A DNA stretch of 64,000 nt. Origin: CAZJYI01 sp964550025. Its GTDB lineage: Bacteria; Verrucomicrobiota; Kiritimatiellia; UBA8416; CAYOBW01. Made by a program: the position numbers and the translations under genes. Positions 1 to 9,245 of the stretch are shown here, in pieces. Below the pieces are notes generated by a model, which was not told where the DNA came from, ran no database searches, and was given only the letters and a program-made list of their open reading frames with translations. The stretch is from assembly GCA_964550025.1 (NCBI GenBank), contig CAZJYI010000053.1, forward strand, positions 3,754 to 67,753, read 5' to 3'. Each line of letters opens with the position of its first letter. The first letter of the stretch is position 1.

Positions 1-861
1 CTGCCCTTTCAGGGCCTGGCAGCAGCCTTTGCCCACGTCGCCGTAGCCGGCCACCACGGCAATCTTGCCGGCCAGCATTACGTCCGTAGCCCGACAGATC
101 CCGTCGACCAGCGAGTGCCGGCAGCCGTACAGGTTGTCGAACTTCGACTTGGTGACGGCGTCGTTCACGTTGAAGGCCGGGAACAGGAGCTCGCCCTTTT
201 CGTGCATCTGGTACAGCCGGTGCACACCGGTAGTCGTCTCTTCGGACACGCCGAGGATCTTCGCGGCGATGCGGTGGAAGCGTCCGGGGTCGCGCTCGAC
301 GGAGCGCCGCACCTGCGCCAGCAGAACGGCCTCTTCCTGGCTTCCCGGCTTGCGGTCCAGAACCGAGATGTCCTCTTCGGCCTTGTAGCCGAGATGCACG
401 AACAGGGTGGCATCGCCGCCGTCGTCGAGGATCACGTTCGGCCCCTGGCCTCTTCCCCAGTCCAGGATCCGGTCGGTGTATTCCCAGTACTCCTCCAGCG
501 TTTCGCCCTTACAGGCAAAAACGGGCGTTCCGTTGGCGGCAACGGCGGCCGCGGCGTGGTCCTGGGTCGAGTATATGTTGCAGCTGGCCCAGCGCACCCT
601 GGCGCCCAGGGCCTCCAGGGTCTGAATGAGGACGGCCGTCTGGATCGTCATGTGCAACGAACCGCTGATGCGCGCCCCCTTGAGCGGCTTCGTCGCGCCG
701 TATTCGCTCCGCAGGTTCATCAACCCGGGCATCTCGGCTTCCGCCAGGGCGATCTCCCTGCGGCCGAAACCGGCCAGTTCAATATCGGTGACCACATAGT
801 CGCTGCTCTTCTTCGCGGCCCTCTTCCGTCCCCCCGTCTTCTTCGCCTTCTTCGCACTCAT
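1..861 (-). CDS. ahcY: Adenosylhomocysteinase, N-terminal part (runs off the window edge)
   Basis: This gene would hydrolyse S-adenosylhomocysteine to adenosine and homocysteine in the methyl cycle. Read on the minus strand from an ATG at 861, 287 codons are open to the window edge. They contain family-typical stretches, including SGSLHMTIQTAVLIQTL, WASCNIYSTQDHAAAA, the FNVNDAVTKSKFDNLYGC region and the NAD-binding AGYGDVGKGC loop close to base 1. The first 17 or so residues are a lysine-rich extension before the conserved domain. The C-terminal third is missing because the window ends. It lies about 190 bases downstream of ptsI and is probably the last visible member of the same minus-strand run. 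The family call is secure. Confidence 0.95.
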   Translation of the reverse strand, partial: MSAKKAKKTGGRKRAAKKSSDYVVTDIELAGFGRREIALAEAEMPGLMNLRSEYGATKPLKGARISGSLHMTIQTAVLIQTLEALGARVRWASCNIYSTQDHAAAAVAANGTPVFACKGETLEEYWEYTDRILDWGRGQGPNVILDDGGDATLFVHLGYKAEEDISVLDRKPGSQEEAVLLAQVRRSVERDPGRFHRIAAKILGVSEETTTGVHRLYQMHEKGELLFPAFNVNDAVTKSKFDNLYGCRHSLVDGICRATDVMLAGKIAVVAGYGDVGKGCCQALKGQ

Positions 862-1047
862 GGCGTCATGTTCCCTTTCGTTCATTGCTCACATCAGAGC
901 TTCTCTTGTTCTCCCAAAAACCATCCTCTGCCCCATCCGTGGGACTCCCCATCCGCGGGCCTCCCTCCCCCCCCACAGCCGGCAACGCCGTGCATACCCG
1001 CCTGCACACCAGACACGCTGACAACGACGCGGCTGGTGAGCCGCCAA

Positions 1048-2805
1048 TCAGGTGAGTTCGAGCAGCTCGGGTGCCATCTCGGCCGTCAGGTCACGGCACA
1101 GCTCCAGCACCTTCTCCGCCGTATCGCACGCCAGCACCTGTTCGGCAAGTGACCGGCAGCGTTCGATCGCGACGCTGCGAACGGCATCCTTGACGAGTGG
1201 CACCAGGAGCGGAGCCACGCTGAGCTCGTCCACGCCCAACCCGAGCAGCAGCGGCGTCAGGATGGGGTCACCCGCCATTTCCCCGCAGAGGCCGACCCAT
1301 ATCCCATTGCGGTGTCCCGCGTCAATCGTCTGCTTGATGAGCTTGATGACGGCCGGATGTGTCGGCTGGTAGAGGTAGGCGACCCTTTCGTTGACCCGGT
1401 CAACGGCCATCGTGTACTGGATCAAGTCGTTGGTGCCGAGGCTGAAGAACTGCACGTGTTTGCCGATAGTGTCGGCCGTCAGCGCGGCCGACGGGATTTC
1501 GATCATAACGCCGACCTCGATCGCCTCGTCGAAGGGCACCCCCTCTTTGCGCAGGTCGTTCTTGGCCCGGTCGAGCAACACGTTGGCCTGGATGACCTCA
1601 TCGGCATTGCTGATCATGGGATACATGACCTTGACGTTGCCCACGTCGCTGGCGCGCAGGATTGCGCGTAGCTGGCTCATGAAGAGATCAGGATGCAGCA
1701 GGGAGAAGCGGATCGAGCGGCAGCCGAGGAAGGGATTGGCCTCGCGGCCGAACCCCTCGTCGGTGAAGAACTTGTCGCCGCCGAGGTCGAGCGTGCGGAT
1801 GATCACCGGCGCGGGGGCCAGAGAGGTGGCGACCTTGCTGTAGACCTCGGTTTGCTCTTCCTCGGACACCAGCTCGTTCTTGGCCAGGTGCAGGTACTCG
1901 GACCGGAACAGGCCGACACCCTCGGCGCCGTGCTCCAGAACGGTGTCCATCTCTTCGAGGCCTTCCGTATTGGCGGAGAGAACGATGCGGTGTCCGTCGA
2001 CGGTCTCAGCGGGCTGGTCTTTCAGGCGCGTCAGTCCCTGCTGGATATTGCGGCGCACCTCCGCGGCCTGTCCGTATTCCTTCAGGTGCTGCTCGGAGGG
2101 GTTGAGGATCAGAACGCCCTTGTATCCGTCCACGAGGACGCTGTCCCCCGTGGCCAACCGCCGCGTGACATCGCGCAACCCCACCACGGCAGGAATCCCG
2201 AGCGCACGCGCCATAACGGCGGTATGGGACGTCGAGCTCCCGTAGTCGGTGGCGAAGCCGACAACGACATCCTTGCGCAGCGCGGCCGTTTCGGACGGGG
2301 CCAGATCCGGCGCGACGATGATGTGTTTGTGGGACAGCTGCGTGACCACGGACTCCTCGTCGCCGCACAGGTTGCGCACCACGCGCCGCGCCACGTCGCG
2401 GATGTCGCTGACGCGCTCCCGCAGGTATCCATCCTTCATGGACGAGAGGACGGCCGCGTACCGGTTGGCGACATCGGTCACCGCCACCTCCACGTTGCGC
2501 CGCTTCTTGCGGATATCGCCGACGATCTCCTCGATGAACGTCCGGTCATCGAGAACCATGAGGTGCGCGTCCAGGATGCTGGCGTCGGATACGGCCGTAT
2601 GCTCCTCCAGGCTCCTCTGGATGCCGCGGATCTGCCGGCGTGTTTCGATCAGGGCATCTTCGAGACGGACAATCTCGTGCTCGATACCTTCCTCCGGGAT
2701 CTCGCGTTCGGGGACGGCGGACTCGTGGGCGGCGACCACGCTGACGGGCCCCACGACCACCCCCGGCGACACGCCAATGCCGTTGAGAATTGTTTCGGTT
2801 GCCAT
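1048..2805 (-). CDS. ptsI: Phosphoenolpyruvate-protein phosphotransferase (PTS enzyme I)
   Basis: Enzyme I transfers phosphate from PEP to a histidine of HPr in the cytoplasm. The 585-residue product is normal in length. It carries the phosphohistidine motif TSHTAVMARALGIPAVVG with His194, the LFRSEYL and GGDK motifs of the PEP-binding barrel, and the active-site Cys507 in GLCGEMAGDP. The ATG at 2805 is preferred over upstream in-frame codons because GGGAGC sits just ahead of it and the protein then begins directly at the family N-terminus (MATETILNGIGVSPGVV). It follows ptsH by 23 bases. No sugar-specific EII genes are present here, which suggests the branch is mainly regulatory. Confidence 0.96.
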   Translation of the reverse strand: MATETILNGIGVSPGVVVGPVSVVAAHESAVPEREIPEEGIEHEIVRLEDALIETRRQIRGIQRSLEEHTAVSDASILDAHLMVLDDRTFIEEIVGDIRKKRRNVEVAVTDVANRYAAVLSSMKDGYLRERVSDIRDVARRVVRNLCGDEESVVTQLSHKHIIVAPDLAPSETAALRKDVVVGFATDYGSSTSHTAVMARALGIPAVVGLRDVTRRLATGDSVLVDGYKGVLILNPSEQHLKEYGQAAEVRRNIQQGLTRLKDQPAETVDGHRIVLSANTEGLEEMDTVLEHGAEGVGLFRSEYLHLAKNELVSEEEQTEVYSKVATSLAPAPVIIRTLDLGGDKFFTDEGFGREANPFLGCRSIRFSLLHPDLFMSQLRAILRASDVGNVKVMYPMISNADEVIQANVLLDRAKNDLRKEGVPFDEAIEVGVMIEIPSAALTADTIGKHVQFFSLGTNDLIQYTMAVDRVNERVAYLYQPTHPAVIKLIKQTIDAGHRNGIWVGLCGEMAGDPILTPLLLGLGVDELSVAPLLVPLVKDAVRSVAIERCRSLAEQVLACDTAEKVLELCRDLTAEMAPELLELT

Positions 2806-2828
2806 GAAAAAAACAGCTCCCGGTGCCC

Positions 2829-3098
2829 TTAATCCTCGTTGAACTTGCTCTCGATCAGGCACTGGAGCTCATCCAGCACCTGCTCCCCGTCGGGACCGTC
2901 CACGATCACTCTCAGTTTCGAGCCGTGCGAAGCCTCGAGCGTCATCAGCCCCAACATGCTCTTTGCGGAGACGCGGTTGCCGTCCTTCTCGATAACGACG
3001 TCCGCGTCGAACCGCGATGCCGTCTCCACGATCATGGCGGCAGGACGGGCATGAATGCCATACTGGTTGGTAATGGCAAACTCGCGCGAAAGCTGCAT
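2829..3098 (-). CDS. ptsH: Phosphocarrier protein HPr
   Basis: HPr is the small phosphocarrier between enzyme I and downstream acceptors. The 89-residue protein has the phosphorylatable His16 in GIHARPAA and the regulatory serine Ser47 in AKSMLGLMTL, the usual target of HPr kinase. A GTG eight codons upstream at 3122 would overlap the end of hprK; the ATG at 3098 has AGGA at a good distance and gives the standard HPr N-terminus, so it is chosen. It sits between hprK and ptsI. The retained regulatory serine and the adjacent kinase imply reversible Ser phosphorylation. Confidence 0.95.
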   Translation of the reverse strand: MQLSREFAITNQYGIHARPAAMIVETASRFDADVVIEKDGNRVSAKSMLGLMTLEASHGSKLRVIVDGPDGEQVLDELQCLIESKFNED

Positions 3099-3114
3099 GC
3101 TGTCCTGGCGACCG

Positions 3115-4089
3115 TTAATCACTTCCGACTCTGCCCCCCGTCATGGCCTCCATGAGCTTCTGGTCGAGCTCCTTCTCGGCGTCATGCCCCAGCACCCGCA
3201 GTTTGTGGTCCAAAGCCGCGGTCTCGATCACGTTGGCGAGGTCGCGGCCCGGATTGACCGTGATCACGACCTCGGGCACTGTAACGCCGAAGATCTCCGT
3301 TTCGCCCCGCAACTGGGAACAGGTGTACTCCCTGCTCCCCTCCTCCGGGGGACAGAGCCGCGCCACGAGATCCAGTCGTTTCTCACCCCGCACGGACGCA
3401 ACGCCGAAGAGGCTGGGGACATGGATGATCCCCACTCCCTTGATCTCCATGTGGTAGCGGGTCACGGCAACGGCGGAGCCGATGATGGCGCCCGCACTGT
3501 CAAGCCGCAGCGCCGTAATATCATCGGCCACGAGCGCATGGCCCTTCTTCAGCAGGCTCAGCGCCGTGTCGCTCTTGCCCGCGCCCGATTTCCCTACGAT
3601 CAGAACACCCATGCCCATGATCTCGACCATCGTGCCCTGGACCTTCATGCGCGGCGCCACCATGTTCTCCATAACGATCGTGGCCGCGTTAATGAAGTTC
3701 TTGGTGATCATCTTCGTCTTGATAACCGCTACGCGATGATCGTTGGCCAGATCGATGACCTCCGGGAAAATGCGCTTGTTCCTCGCGACAACGAGGCAGG
3801 GAATCTTCTTCGTAAAGTACTCCCCCAGCTTCTTTGACCGTTCCTCGGAATCCAGCGAAGAGAGATAGGCATGCTCCGACAACCCCAGCAACTGAATCCG
3901 CTTGTGCGCAAAATGCTTGTAGAACCCGGTCAACGCCAACCCCGCCCGATTGATCGCCGCCTCGTGGATCACTCGGTTCATTCCGGCTTCGCCCGCCACG
4001 AGCTCCATCGACAGGGAAGACCGGGCCGTCTCGAAAAACTCCTTGACGGTAACCGCCCGCCGGGTCGGCGCATGGTCGCTTATGTTCAA
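3115..4089 (-). CDS. hprK: HPr kinase/phosphorylase
   Basis: The enzyme phosphorylates and dephosphorylates the regulatory serine of HPr. The 324-residue product has the N-terminal DRTGG-like half followed by the kinase domain with P-loop VGKSGAGKS (residues 165-173), the GHALVADD segment and the signature EIKGVGIIHVPSLFG. In most family members the segment before the P-loop reads HGVLVD; here it reads QGTMVEI, so the His usually found there is a Gln. That His has been linked to catalysis, so activity may differ; this is recollection of the family plus direct reading, not alignment. The gene lies 15 bases after hpf, and its TAA stop is 16 bases before the ptsH start. Confidence 0.93.
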   Translation of the reverse strand: MNISDHAPTRRAVTVKEFFETARSSLSMELVAGEAGMNRVIHEAAINRAGLALTGFYKHFAHKRIQLLGLSEHAYLSSLDSEERSKKLGEYFTKKIPCLVVARNKRIFPEVIDLANDHRVAVIKTKMITKNFINAATIVMENMVAPRMKVQGTMVEIMGMGVLIVGKSGAGKSDTALSLLKKGHALVADDITALRLDSAGAIIGSAVAVTRYHMEIKGVGIIHVPSLFGVASVRGEKRLDLVARLCPPEEGSREYTCSQLRGETEIFGVTVPEVVITVNPGRDLANVIETAALDHKLRVLGHDAEKELDQKLMEAMTGGRVGSD

Positions 4090-4104
4090 CGCTTCCGTCC
4101 TTTC

Positions 4105-4431
4105 CTATTCCTCAGGCGCCGGTGTGTGCTTGAGTGCCGAACGGTGGTCCTGTATCCGATCACGGTTCTTGCGCAGCCGTCGCTCCATCTTGTCTACGGC
4201 CGTGTCGATGGAGACGTACATGTCGTCCGACTCCTCGTCCGCCTCGAAACGAATGTGGTTCTTGGCCTGCACCACGATCTTGGCGATCTTGCGGTGCTTC
4301 TCAATGTCCAGGATCACGTGCACGTGCTCGACTCGGGGAAAGTCGCCGCTCAGTGCTTCGGCTTTCCTGCGCGCATACTCCTGGGCACCCTCAGGCTGCT
4401 CCATATGCCTGGCCGTGACTTCTACCGTCAT
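4105..4431 (-). CDS. hpf: Ribosome hibernation-promoting factor, short form
   Basis: This is a 108-residue HPF/YfiA-type protein that binds 30S subunits and stabilises inactive ribosomes. It has the family pattern: an N-terminal strand (VEVTARHMEQPEGAQEYA), a central strand pair with VHVILDIEKHRKIAKIVVQ, and a final helix with DDMYVSIDTAVDKMERRL. There is no C-terminal long-HPF domain. It lies 11 bases after lptB and 15 before hprK. In Proteobacteria rpoN usually separates lptB from hpf; here it is absent. Confidence 0.92.
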   Translation of the reverse strand: MTVEVTARHMEQPEGAQEYARRKAEALSGDFPRVEHVHVILDIEKHRKIAKIVVQAKNHIRFEADEESDDMYVSIDTAVDKMERRLRKNRDRIQDHRSALKHTPAPEE

Positions 4432-4442
4432 TCAGACCTCCA

Positions 4443-5264
<822 letters not shown>

Positions 5265-5323
5265 CGATCGCCCGTTCTCCGTCCTTCAGATCCGTCAATC
5301 CGGTCACAAGCCCGACCGGCAAC

Positions 5324-5387
5324 CGACCACTGACAACTAACAACTGATCACCGATAACTGATCACTGACAACTGACAACTGATCACT
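5324..5387. repeat. Heptad array, class ACTGATC/ACTGACA
   Basis: About nine consecutive seven-base units are seen between lptB and lptA, alternating ACTGATC, ACTGACA, ACTAACA and ACCGATA. The period is exactly seven with conserved ACTGA/ACCGA starts. The last bases (5386-5388) form the TAG stop of lptA. The same class recurs at 7285, 8100, 9191 and 10803. Confidence 0.9.
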
Positions 5388-5895
5388 ACTTCTTCCTCGC
5401 CCCCGGCATCAACCCATCCAGCCCCTTGCCGCGGTCCTCCGACGACGGTATGATGACCAGCGTTGCCGGCACGCACTCCACGCGGTCCGTCTCGATCCAG
5501 TAGGTGATCTTGTCGCCGCTGGCCGTGTCGTTCTCACGCTTGAGGACGGCATTCCCCGTCAGGATGATCTCCCCGCGAACCTTGCTGTAGACAGCACGGT
5601 CGCAAGTCGCCCGTATCTCCGGGGTCTCAATGATCACGCTCCCCGAGGCCGTAGCCTGCTTGACGTCCTTGTCCTCGCTGAAGATGACCGTCATGCGCTC
5701 CGACTTCATGCGGACCTCGGGATCCACCACGACAACGTGACCCTCGAAAACTGCAATCTGGCGCTGGTAGTCGAACTCCATGCGGTCCGAAGTAATTACC
5801 GTATTGGTCTCGGCGGGCTCCGCGGCCGCCGGGGGGACGATCTGGACCAGGGCAACCCCGGCCGTCAAAAGGCAGAACATGGCTGATCGCGTCAT
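5386..5895 (-). CDS. lptA: LptA-like periplasmic LPS transport protein
   Basis: LptA forms the periplasmic bridge for LPS. The product of 169 residues has a signal peptide (MTRSAMFCLLTAGVALVQIV, cleavage after PPAAA) and an OstA/LptA jellyroll: ITSDRMEFDYQRQIAVFEG, ERMTVIFSED, TASGSVIIETPEIRATCDRA and EIILTGNAVLKRENDTASG. The start at 5895 overlaps the stop of the upstream gene as ATGA, indicating translational coupling. The protein is followed by lptB. Its stop codon is contributed by a heptad repeat array. Confidence 0.9.
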   Translation of the reverse strand: MTRSAMFCLLTAGVALVQIVPPAAAEPAETNTVITSDRMEFDYQRQIAVFEGHVVVVDPEVRMKSERMTVIFSEDKDVKQATASGSVIIETPEIRATCDRAVYSKVRGEIILTGNAVLKRENDTASGDKITYWIETDRVECVPATLVIIPSSEDRGKGLDGLMPGARKK

Positions 5896-6398
5896 TGTGT
5901 CTCTCTCCGTTCCTTCATCAGTTGCTTGCGCGAAAACTCGATTCGAACATCCTTGAGAAGCTTCACCTTCTCGGTCTCCGAGTCCCATTCCATTCCAATA
6001 CCGGTAATCACGACCCCCTTCCGGCGTACCCGCACGAGACTCGAAGACCTGGCCGTGCCGTTTACGCGGTCGTAGTCACACTCCGCGGCCTCGATCCGGC
6101 CTTCCTCCTCGCCCGTGGGCGTGTACATGTACACCACGACTCCGGTGCCCTTTATCTCGCCATCCTCTCCCGGCGGCGGAACGAGAGCCTCCCGGGACGT
6201 CAACACCGTCTTCTCCGCGCCGTTGGCGTAACGATGCAGGGTCATCTTCAGTTCCTTGATCTTCCCGGACGAGATCTCGGTCTGCCCGGGTGCGCGACGC
6301 GCCCCTGGCAGAGCCATGGCAAGACCAACCACAAGCGTCCCGCACCATCGCTGGAAGCACCTCGGTCGTCGCCGCCGCGTCTCAATCAACCGCTTCAT
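5892..6398 (-). CDS. lptC: LptC-like LPS export protein
   Basis: The 168-residue product has an arginine-rich N-terminus, one hydrophobic segment (roughly residues 20-31) and a beta-rich rest. The C-terminal GIGMEWDSETEKVKLLKDVRIEF resembles the end of LptC and OstA proteins, where each repeat ends in a strand with a DV or NV turn. Position strongly supports LptC: the gene is coupled by ATGA to lptA and then lptB. Its start overlaps the kdsA stop by 17 bases. Sequence similarity alone is weak, so the name rests partly on synteny. Confidence 0.75.
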   Translation of the reverse strand: MKRLIETRRRRPRCFQRWCGTLVVGLAMALPGARRAPGQTEISSGKIKELKMTLHRYANGAEKTVLTSREALVPPPGEDGEIKGTGVVVYMYTPTGEEEGRIEAAECDYDRVNGTARSSSLVRVRRKGVVITGIGMEWDSETEKVKLLKDVRIEFSRKQLMKERRETQ

Positions 6399-7200
6399 CG
6401 ATCCTCCTCAGTGTTCTCCAAAGACCACGCAACCGCGAAAACGGCAACGCATTGTCCGCGTCGGACAACGCACGCGACGGATCTACGTGCGTCTCAAGAA
6501 AGACGGCATCACATCCGGCCGCCACCGCGGCCCGGGCCAAGGCAGGCACCCAGCAGGCATCACCCGAAGACCGCGTCCCCGCCCCCCCCGGCCGCTGCAC
6601 GCTATGCGTCGCATCAAACACCACAGGATAGCCCAACTGCCGCATGATCGGCAAGCTGCGCATGTCCGCAACCAGGTTGTTGTACCCGAACGAGGCCCCG
6701 CGTTCCGTCAGCAGCACACGCCGGTTACCCGTGCTCTCAATCTTCGCAACCACGTTGCGCATGTCTTCGGGTGCCATGAACTGCCCCTTCTTCACGTTCA
6801 CCGGACAGCCGCTCTCGCCAGCCGCCACCAACAAGTCCGTCTGCCGGCAGAGAAAAGCCGGGATCTGCAGCGCATCCACGACGCCGGCCACGGCGGGGAC
6901 TTCCGCGTCACTGTGAACGTCGGTCAAGACCGGCACACCGAACCGCTCGCGAATCTCCGCCAGAATCTCCAGACCGGCCGCCAGACCGGGTCCGCGAAAC
7001 GACGCGTGCGACGAACGATTGGCCTTGTCGTAAGACGCTTTGAATATGAACGGCACGTCCTCCCGGCGCGCAAAAGCGGCAAGGCGCTCTGCCAGGTCAA
7101 GGCAAGCCTCGCGACTCTCTATGACGCACGGCCCGGCAATCAGCGCCAGCGGCGACCTGCCGCCGACTTTCACGGAACCGATCTTGACTGTCTTACCCAT
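6382..7200 (-). CDS. kdsA: 3-deoxy-8-phosphooctulonate (KDO-8-P) synthase
   Basis: This enzyme condenses arabinose-5-phosphate and PEP to KDO-8-phosphate for lipid A-core. The 272-residue protein has AGPCVIES, FKASYDKANRSS, the GVPVLTDVHS strand, NVKKGQFMAPEDM, LTERGASFGYNNLV and the DATHSVQRPGG metal-site segment. Cys25 in AGPC is the metal ligand of the metal-dependent class, unlike the Asn of the E. coli class. The open frame extends upstream to 7293, but those 31 residues (SLVASRESRAASRES and so on) are translated heptad repeat, so the ATG at 7200 is used. It lies between kdsB and lptC. Confidence 0.95.
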   Translation of the reverse strand: MGKTVKIGSVKVGGRSPLALIAGPCVIESREACLDLAERLAAFARREDVPFIFKASYDKANRSSHASFRGPGLAAGLEILAEIRERFGVPVLTDVHSDAEVPAVAGVVDALQIPAFLCRQTDLLVAAGESGCPVNVKKGQFMAPEDMRNVVAKIESTGNRRVLLTERGASFGYNNLVADMRSLPIMRQLGYPVVFDATHSVQRPGGAGTRSSGDACWVPALARAAVAAGCDAVFLETHVDPSRALSDADNALPFSRLRGLWRTLRRIDEAVD

Positions 7201-7215
7201 GTTCTGCCTCGTCCC

Positions 7216-7315
7216 GGACTCGCGACTTGCGGCCCTGGACTCGCGACTTGCGACCAGCGACTCGCATCGACTCTTCCGCCGGCCACCGATCACTGATCAC
7301 TGATCACTGGTCACT
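7216..7315. repeat. Two adjacent heptad arrays (GACTCGC class, then CACTGAT class)
   Basis: From 7216 to about 7273, GACTCGC and GACTTGC units repeat every seven bases with a few variants. From 7285 to 7315 the TGATCAC class repeats. The second array contains the TGA stop of kdsB (7304-7306), so the last residues of KdsB (SDQ) are repeat-encoded. The array lies between kdsA and kdsB. Confidence 0.85.
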
Positions 7316-8074
7316 CTCCCCACACCGTTCCCGCAGAAGCGCCTCAACGTATTCAACGTCCTCCGGAGTGTCAACGCCCATTCCCTCGTCATCCGTCTCC
7401 ATGACGGCCATCCGGGCGCCGATATGCAGGGCTCGGAGCTGCTCGAGCTTCTCGGCCTGCTCCAGCGCGCACACCGGCGTCGACACCAGGCGCTCGAGGA
7501 ACGTCCTGCGGTAAGCGTAGATACCGAGGTGACGCCAATGCAGCCCGGCCACGGCCCCTTGCTCCCCCTCGTCCCGCACGCAGGGAATCCCGGCGCGGGA
7601 GAAGTACAGGGCCCGGTGCGCGGCATCGAACACGACTTTGACAACCGATGGTGACGCCAGATCCTCCGGACAAACGATCGGCGTGGCCGCGGTGGCCATG
7701 TCCCAGGAAGAATCGCCCAGCATCAGCGCCGCGAGCCCGTCAATGAGCGCCGGATCGATCAGCGGCTCGTCGCCCTGGACGTTGATGATGACGCCGGCCT
7801 CCAGGGATGCCACCGCCTCGGCTACACGGTCAGTGCCGGACGGGTGGTCGGCGCGCGTCATGGCCGCCGTCCCGCCACAGTCCTGAACAACCTGTCGTAT
7901 GCGTTCGTCGTCGGTCGCCACGATCACGGCATCCAGCCGTTCCGCCCGATTCACGGCCTCCACCACCCATTGGATTAGAGGCTTCCCGCACAACGGCGCC
8001 AGTGCCTTTCCCGGCAGACGCGTAGACCCCCACCGCGCCGGGATGACGCCCACCACTCTTGTACTCTCGCCCAT
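7304..8074 (-). CDS. kdsB: 3-deoxy-manno-octulosonate cytidylyltransferase (CMP-KDO synthetase)
   Basis: This enzyme activates KDO with CTP before transfer to lipid A. The 256-residue protein has the nucleotide-binding start VIPARWGSTRLPGKAL, the ATDDERI loop, GTDRVAEA, INVQGDEPLIDP, YFSRAGIPC, the HLGIYAYRR segment, LEQAEKLEQLRAL and the end GVDTPEDVEYVEALL. All core motifs are intact and the length is normal. The final three residues come from a heptad array that supplies the stop. It is flanked by rfaE1 and kdsA. Confidence 0.96.
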   Translation of the reverse strand: MGESTRVVGVIPARWGSTRLPGKALAPLCGKPLIQWVVEAVNRAERLDAVIVATDDERIRQVVQDCGGTAAMTRADHPSGTDRVAEAVASLEAGVIINVQGDEPLIDPALIDGLAALMLGDSSWDMATAATPIVCPEDLASPSVVKVVFDAAHRALYFSRAGIPCVRDEGEQGAVAGLHWRHLGIYAYRRTFLERLVSTPVCALEQAEKLEQLRALHIGARMAVMETDDEGMGVDTPEDVEYVEALLRERCGESDQ

Positions 8075-8099
8075 TCGTCCTCTCCCCGCCCCCGTAGGC

Positions 8100-8141
8100 A
8101 GTGATCAGTGATTACTGATAACTGATAACTGATAACTGGTC
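8100..8141. repeat. Heptad array, class ACTGATA
   Basis: Units GTGATCA, GTGATTA, CTGATAA and CTGATAA follow one another at a seven-base period between kdsB and rfaE1. The array ends three bases before the rfaE1 stop codon. Confidence 0.88.
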
Positions 8142-8143
8142 CC

Positions 8144-9145
8144 TCACTCCATCGACCCCAGCAACTCCTCCGGCGTGCAGGTGGCGACGCCGATCTTGCC
8201 GACTACGACACCCGCGGCCTGGTTTGCCAGCGACGCCGCCTCGCGGTGGTCGGCTCCGGCCGACAGGCACAGCATGGTGGCCGCAATGACGGTGTCGCCC
8301 GCACCGCACACGTCGAATACCTCGCGCGCCTTGGTGGGAATCACAACCGCGTCTTCCTCACGCCCCACCAGGTACATCCCGTGGCTGCCGAGTGTAATAA
8401 CGAGAAACCCGGCGTGCCATTTCTCCAGCAGCGCGCTTGCGGCCTGCTTGAGCTGGGGGTGCTCGCCCGGATGCTCCGTCATAGGCGTGCAGACAACGCC
8501 GGCGGCCCAACAGGCTTCGCGGTAATTCGGCGTGGCAAAGGTGAGCGCCTCGAAATCCAACTCGTGGTTGTCCTTGGGGTCCAACCCCACCGGCACGTCC
8601 AGCGCCGACGCCAGCCGCGTGGTCTGCCCCACGGTCTCCTGCGTAACGACCCCTTTGCCGTAGTCCTCTATGATGATACCGTCCACGTTCGCGCGCGCCA
8701 GATCCTCGAGCCGGGCCACAAGCTCTCCCTGCGTCACGCCCAGTGCCTCGGGAGTGTCCTCGCGATCCACACGCACGACCTGCTGGTTCTCCGCCAGAAT
8801 GCGCGTCTTCTCGCTCGTAGTCACCCGGCTGTCACGAACCACGCCCGACGTGTCGACGCCTTCCTCCCCCAGGGCCTTCAGCAGCGCGTCCGAAGCCGCG
8901 TCAGTCCCCATAGCGCCCACTACAACCGCCTGCCCGCCAAGGGATTGTATACTCCTGGCCACGTTGGCAGCCCCGCCCGGCAGACAGTGTTCGTCCTGTA
9001 CGTGCACGACCGGCACGGGCGCCTCCGGAGAAATCCTGTCAACACTCCCCGACACGTAGCGGTCCAACATGAGATCGCCCAGAACGAGAATGCGCCGCCC
9101 CGCCGCCTTGCTCAAAATGGCCCCGGCTCGATCAACTGAAATCAT
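8144..9145 (-). CDS. rfaE1: D-glycero-beta-D-manno-heptose-7-phosphate kinase (RfaE domain I)
   Basis: This is a PfkB/ribokinase-family enzyme of ADP-heptose synthesis for the LPS inner core. The 333-residue product has ILVLGDLMLDRYVSG, the RISPEAPVPVV loop, LPGGAANVA, the LDPKDNHELDF segment and the catalytic anion-hole motif DVCGAGDTVIAA. It stops where the kinase ends, so the adenylyltransferase domain present in bifunctional HldE is missing and should be encoded elsewhere. It is flanked by kdsB and a small membrane protein gene. Confidence 0.93.
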   Translation of the reverse strand: MISVDRAGAILSKAAGRRILVLGDLMLDRYVSGSVDRISPEAPVPVVHVQDEHCLPGGAANVARSIQSLGGQAVVVGAMGTDAASDALLKALGEEGVDTSGVVRDSRVTTSEKTRILAENQQVVRVDREDTPEALGVTQGELVARLEDLARANVDGIIIEDYGKGVVTQETVGQTTRLASALDVPVGLDPKDNHELDFEALTFATPNYREACWAAGVVCTPMTEHPGEHPQLKQAASALLEKWHAGFLVITLGSHGMYLVGREEDAVVIPTKAREVFDVCGAGDTVIAATMLCLSAGADHREAASLANQAAGVVVGKIGVATCTPEELLGSME

Positions 9146-9161
9146 CTGTGTAGCTTTCTTG

Positions 9162-9245
9162 TGGACTATGGACTATGGACCGCGGTCCGCTAATCACCGA
9201 TTACTGATCACTGGTCACTGATCACTGGTTACTGACTGCTGCTCA
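9162..9245. repeat. Heptad arrays (TGGACTA class, then TGATCAC class)
   Basis: Three TGGACTA-type units (9162-9182) are followed by about eight ACTGATC/ACTGGTC units (9191-9245). The TGA stop of the next gene lies inside (9215-9217), and its last ten or so codons (reading SEQQSVTSDQ) are repeat sequence. Confidence 0.88.

Noticed and set aside
115..1152. Long plus-strand open frame opposite the partial ahcY gene
   Set aside because: It lies opposite a clear adenosylhomocysteinase and has no family motif; high-GC genes often have open antisense frames.
1693..2832. Plus-strand frame opposite ptsI
   Set aside because: The sequence shows no domain and the minus-strand gene has every enzyme I motif.
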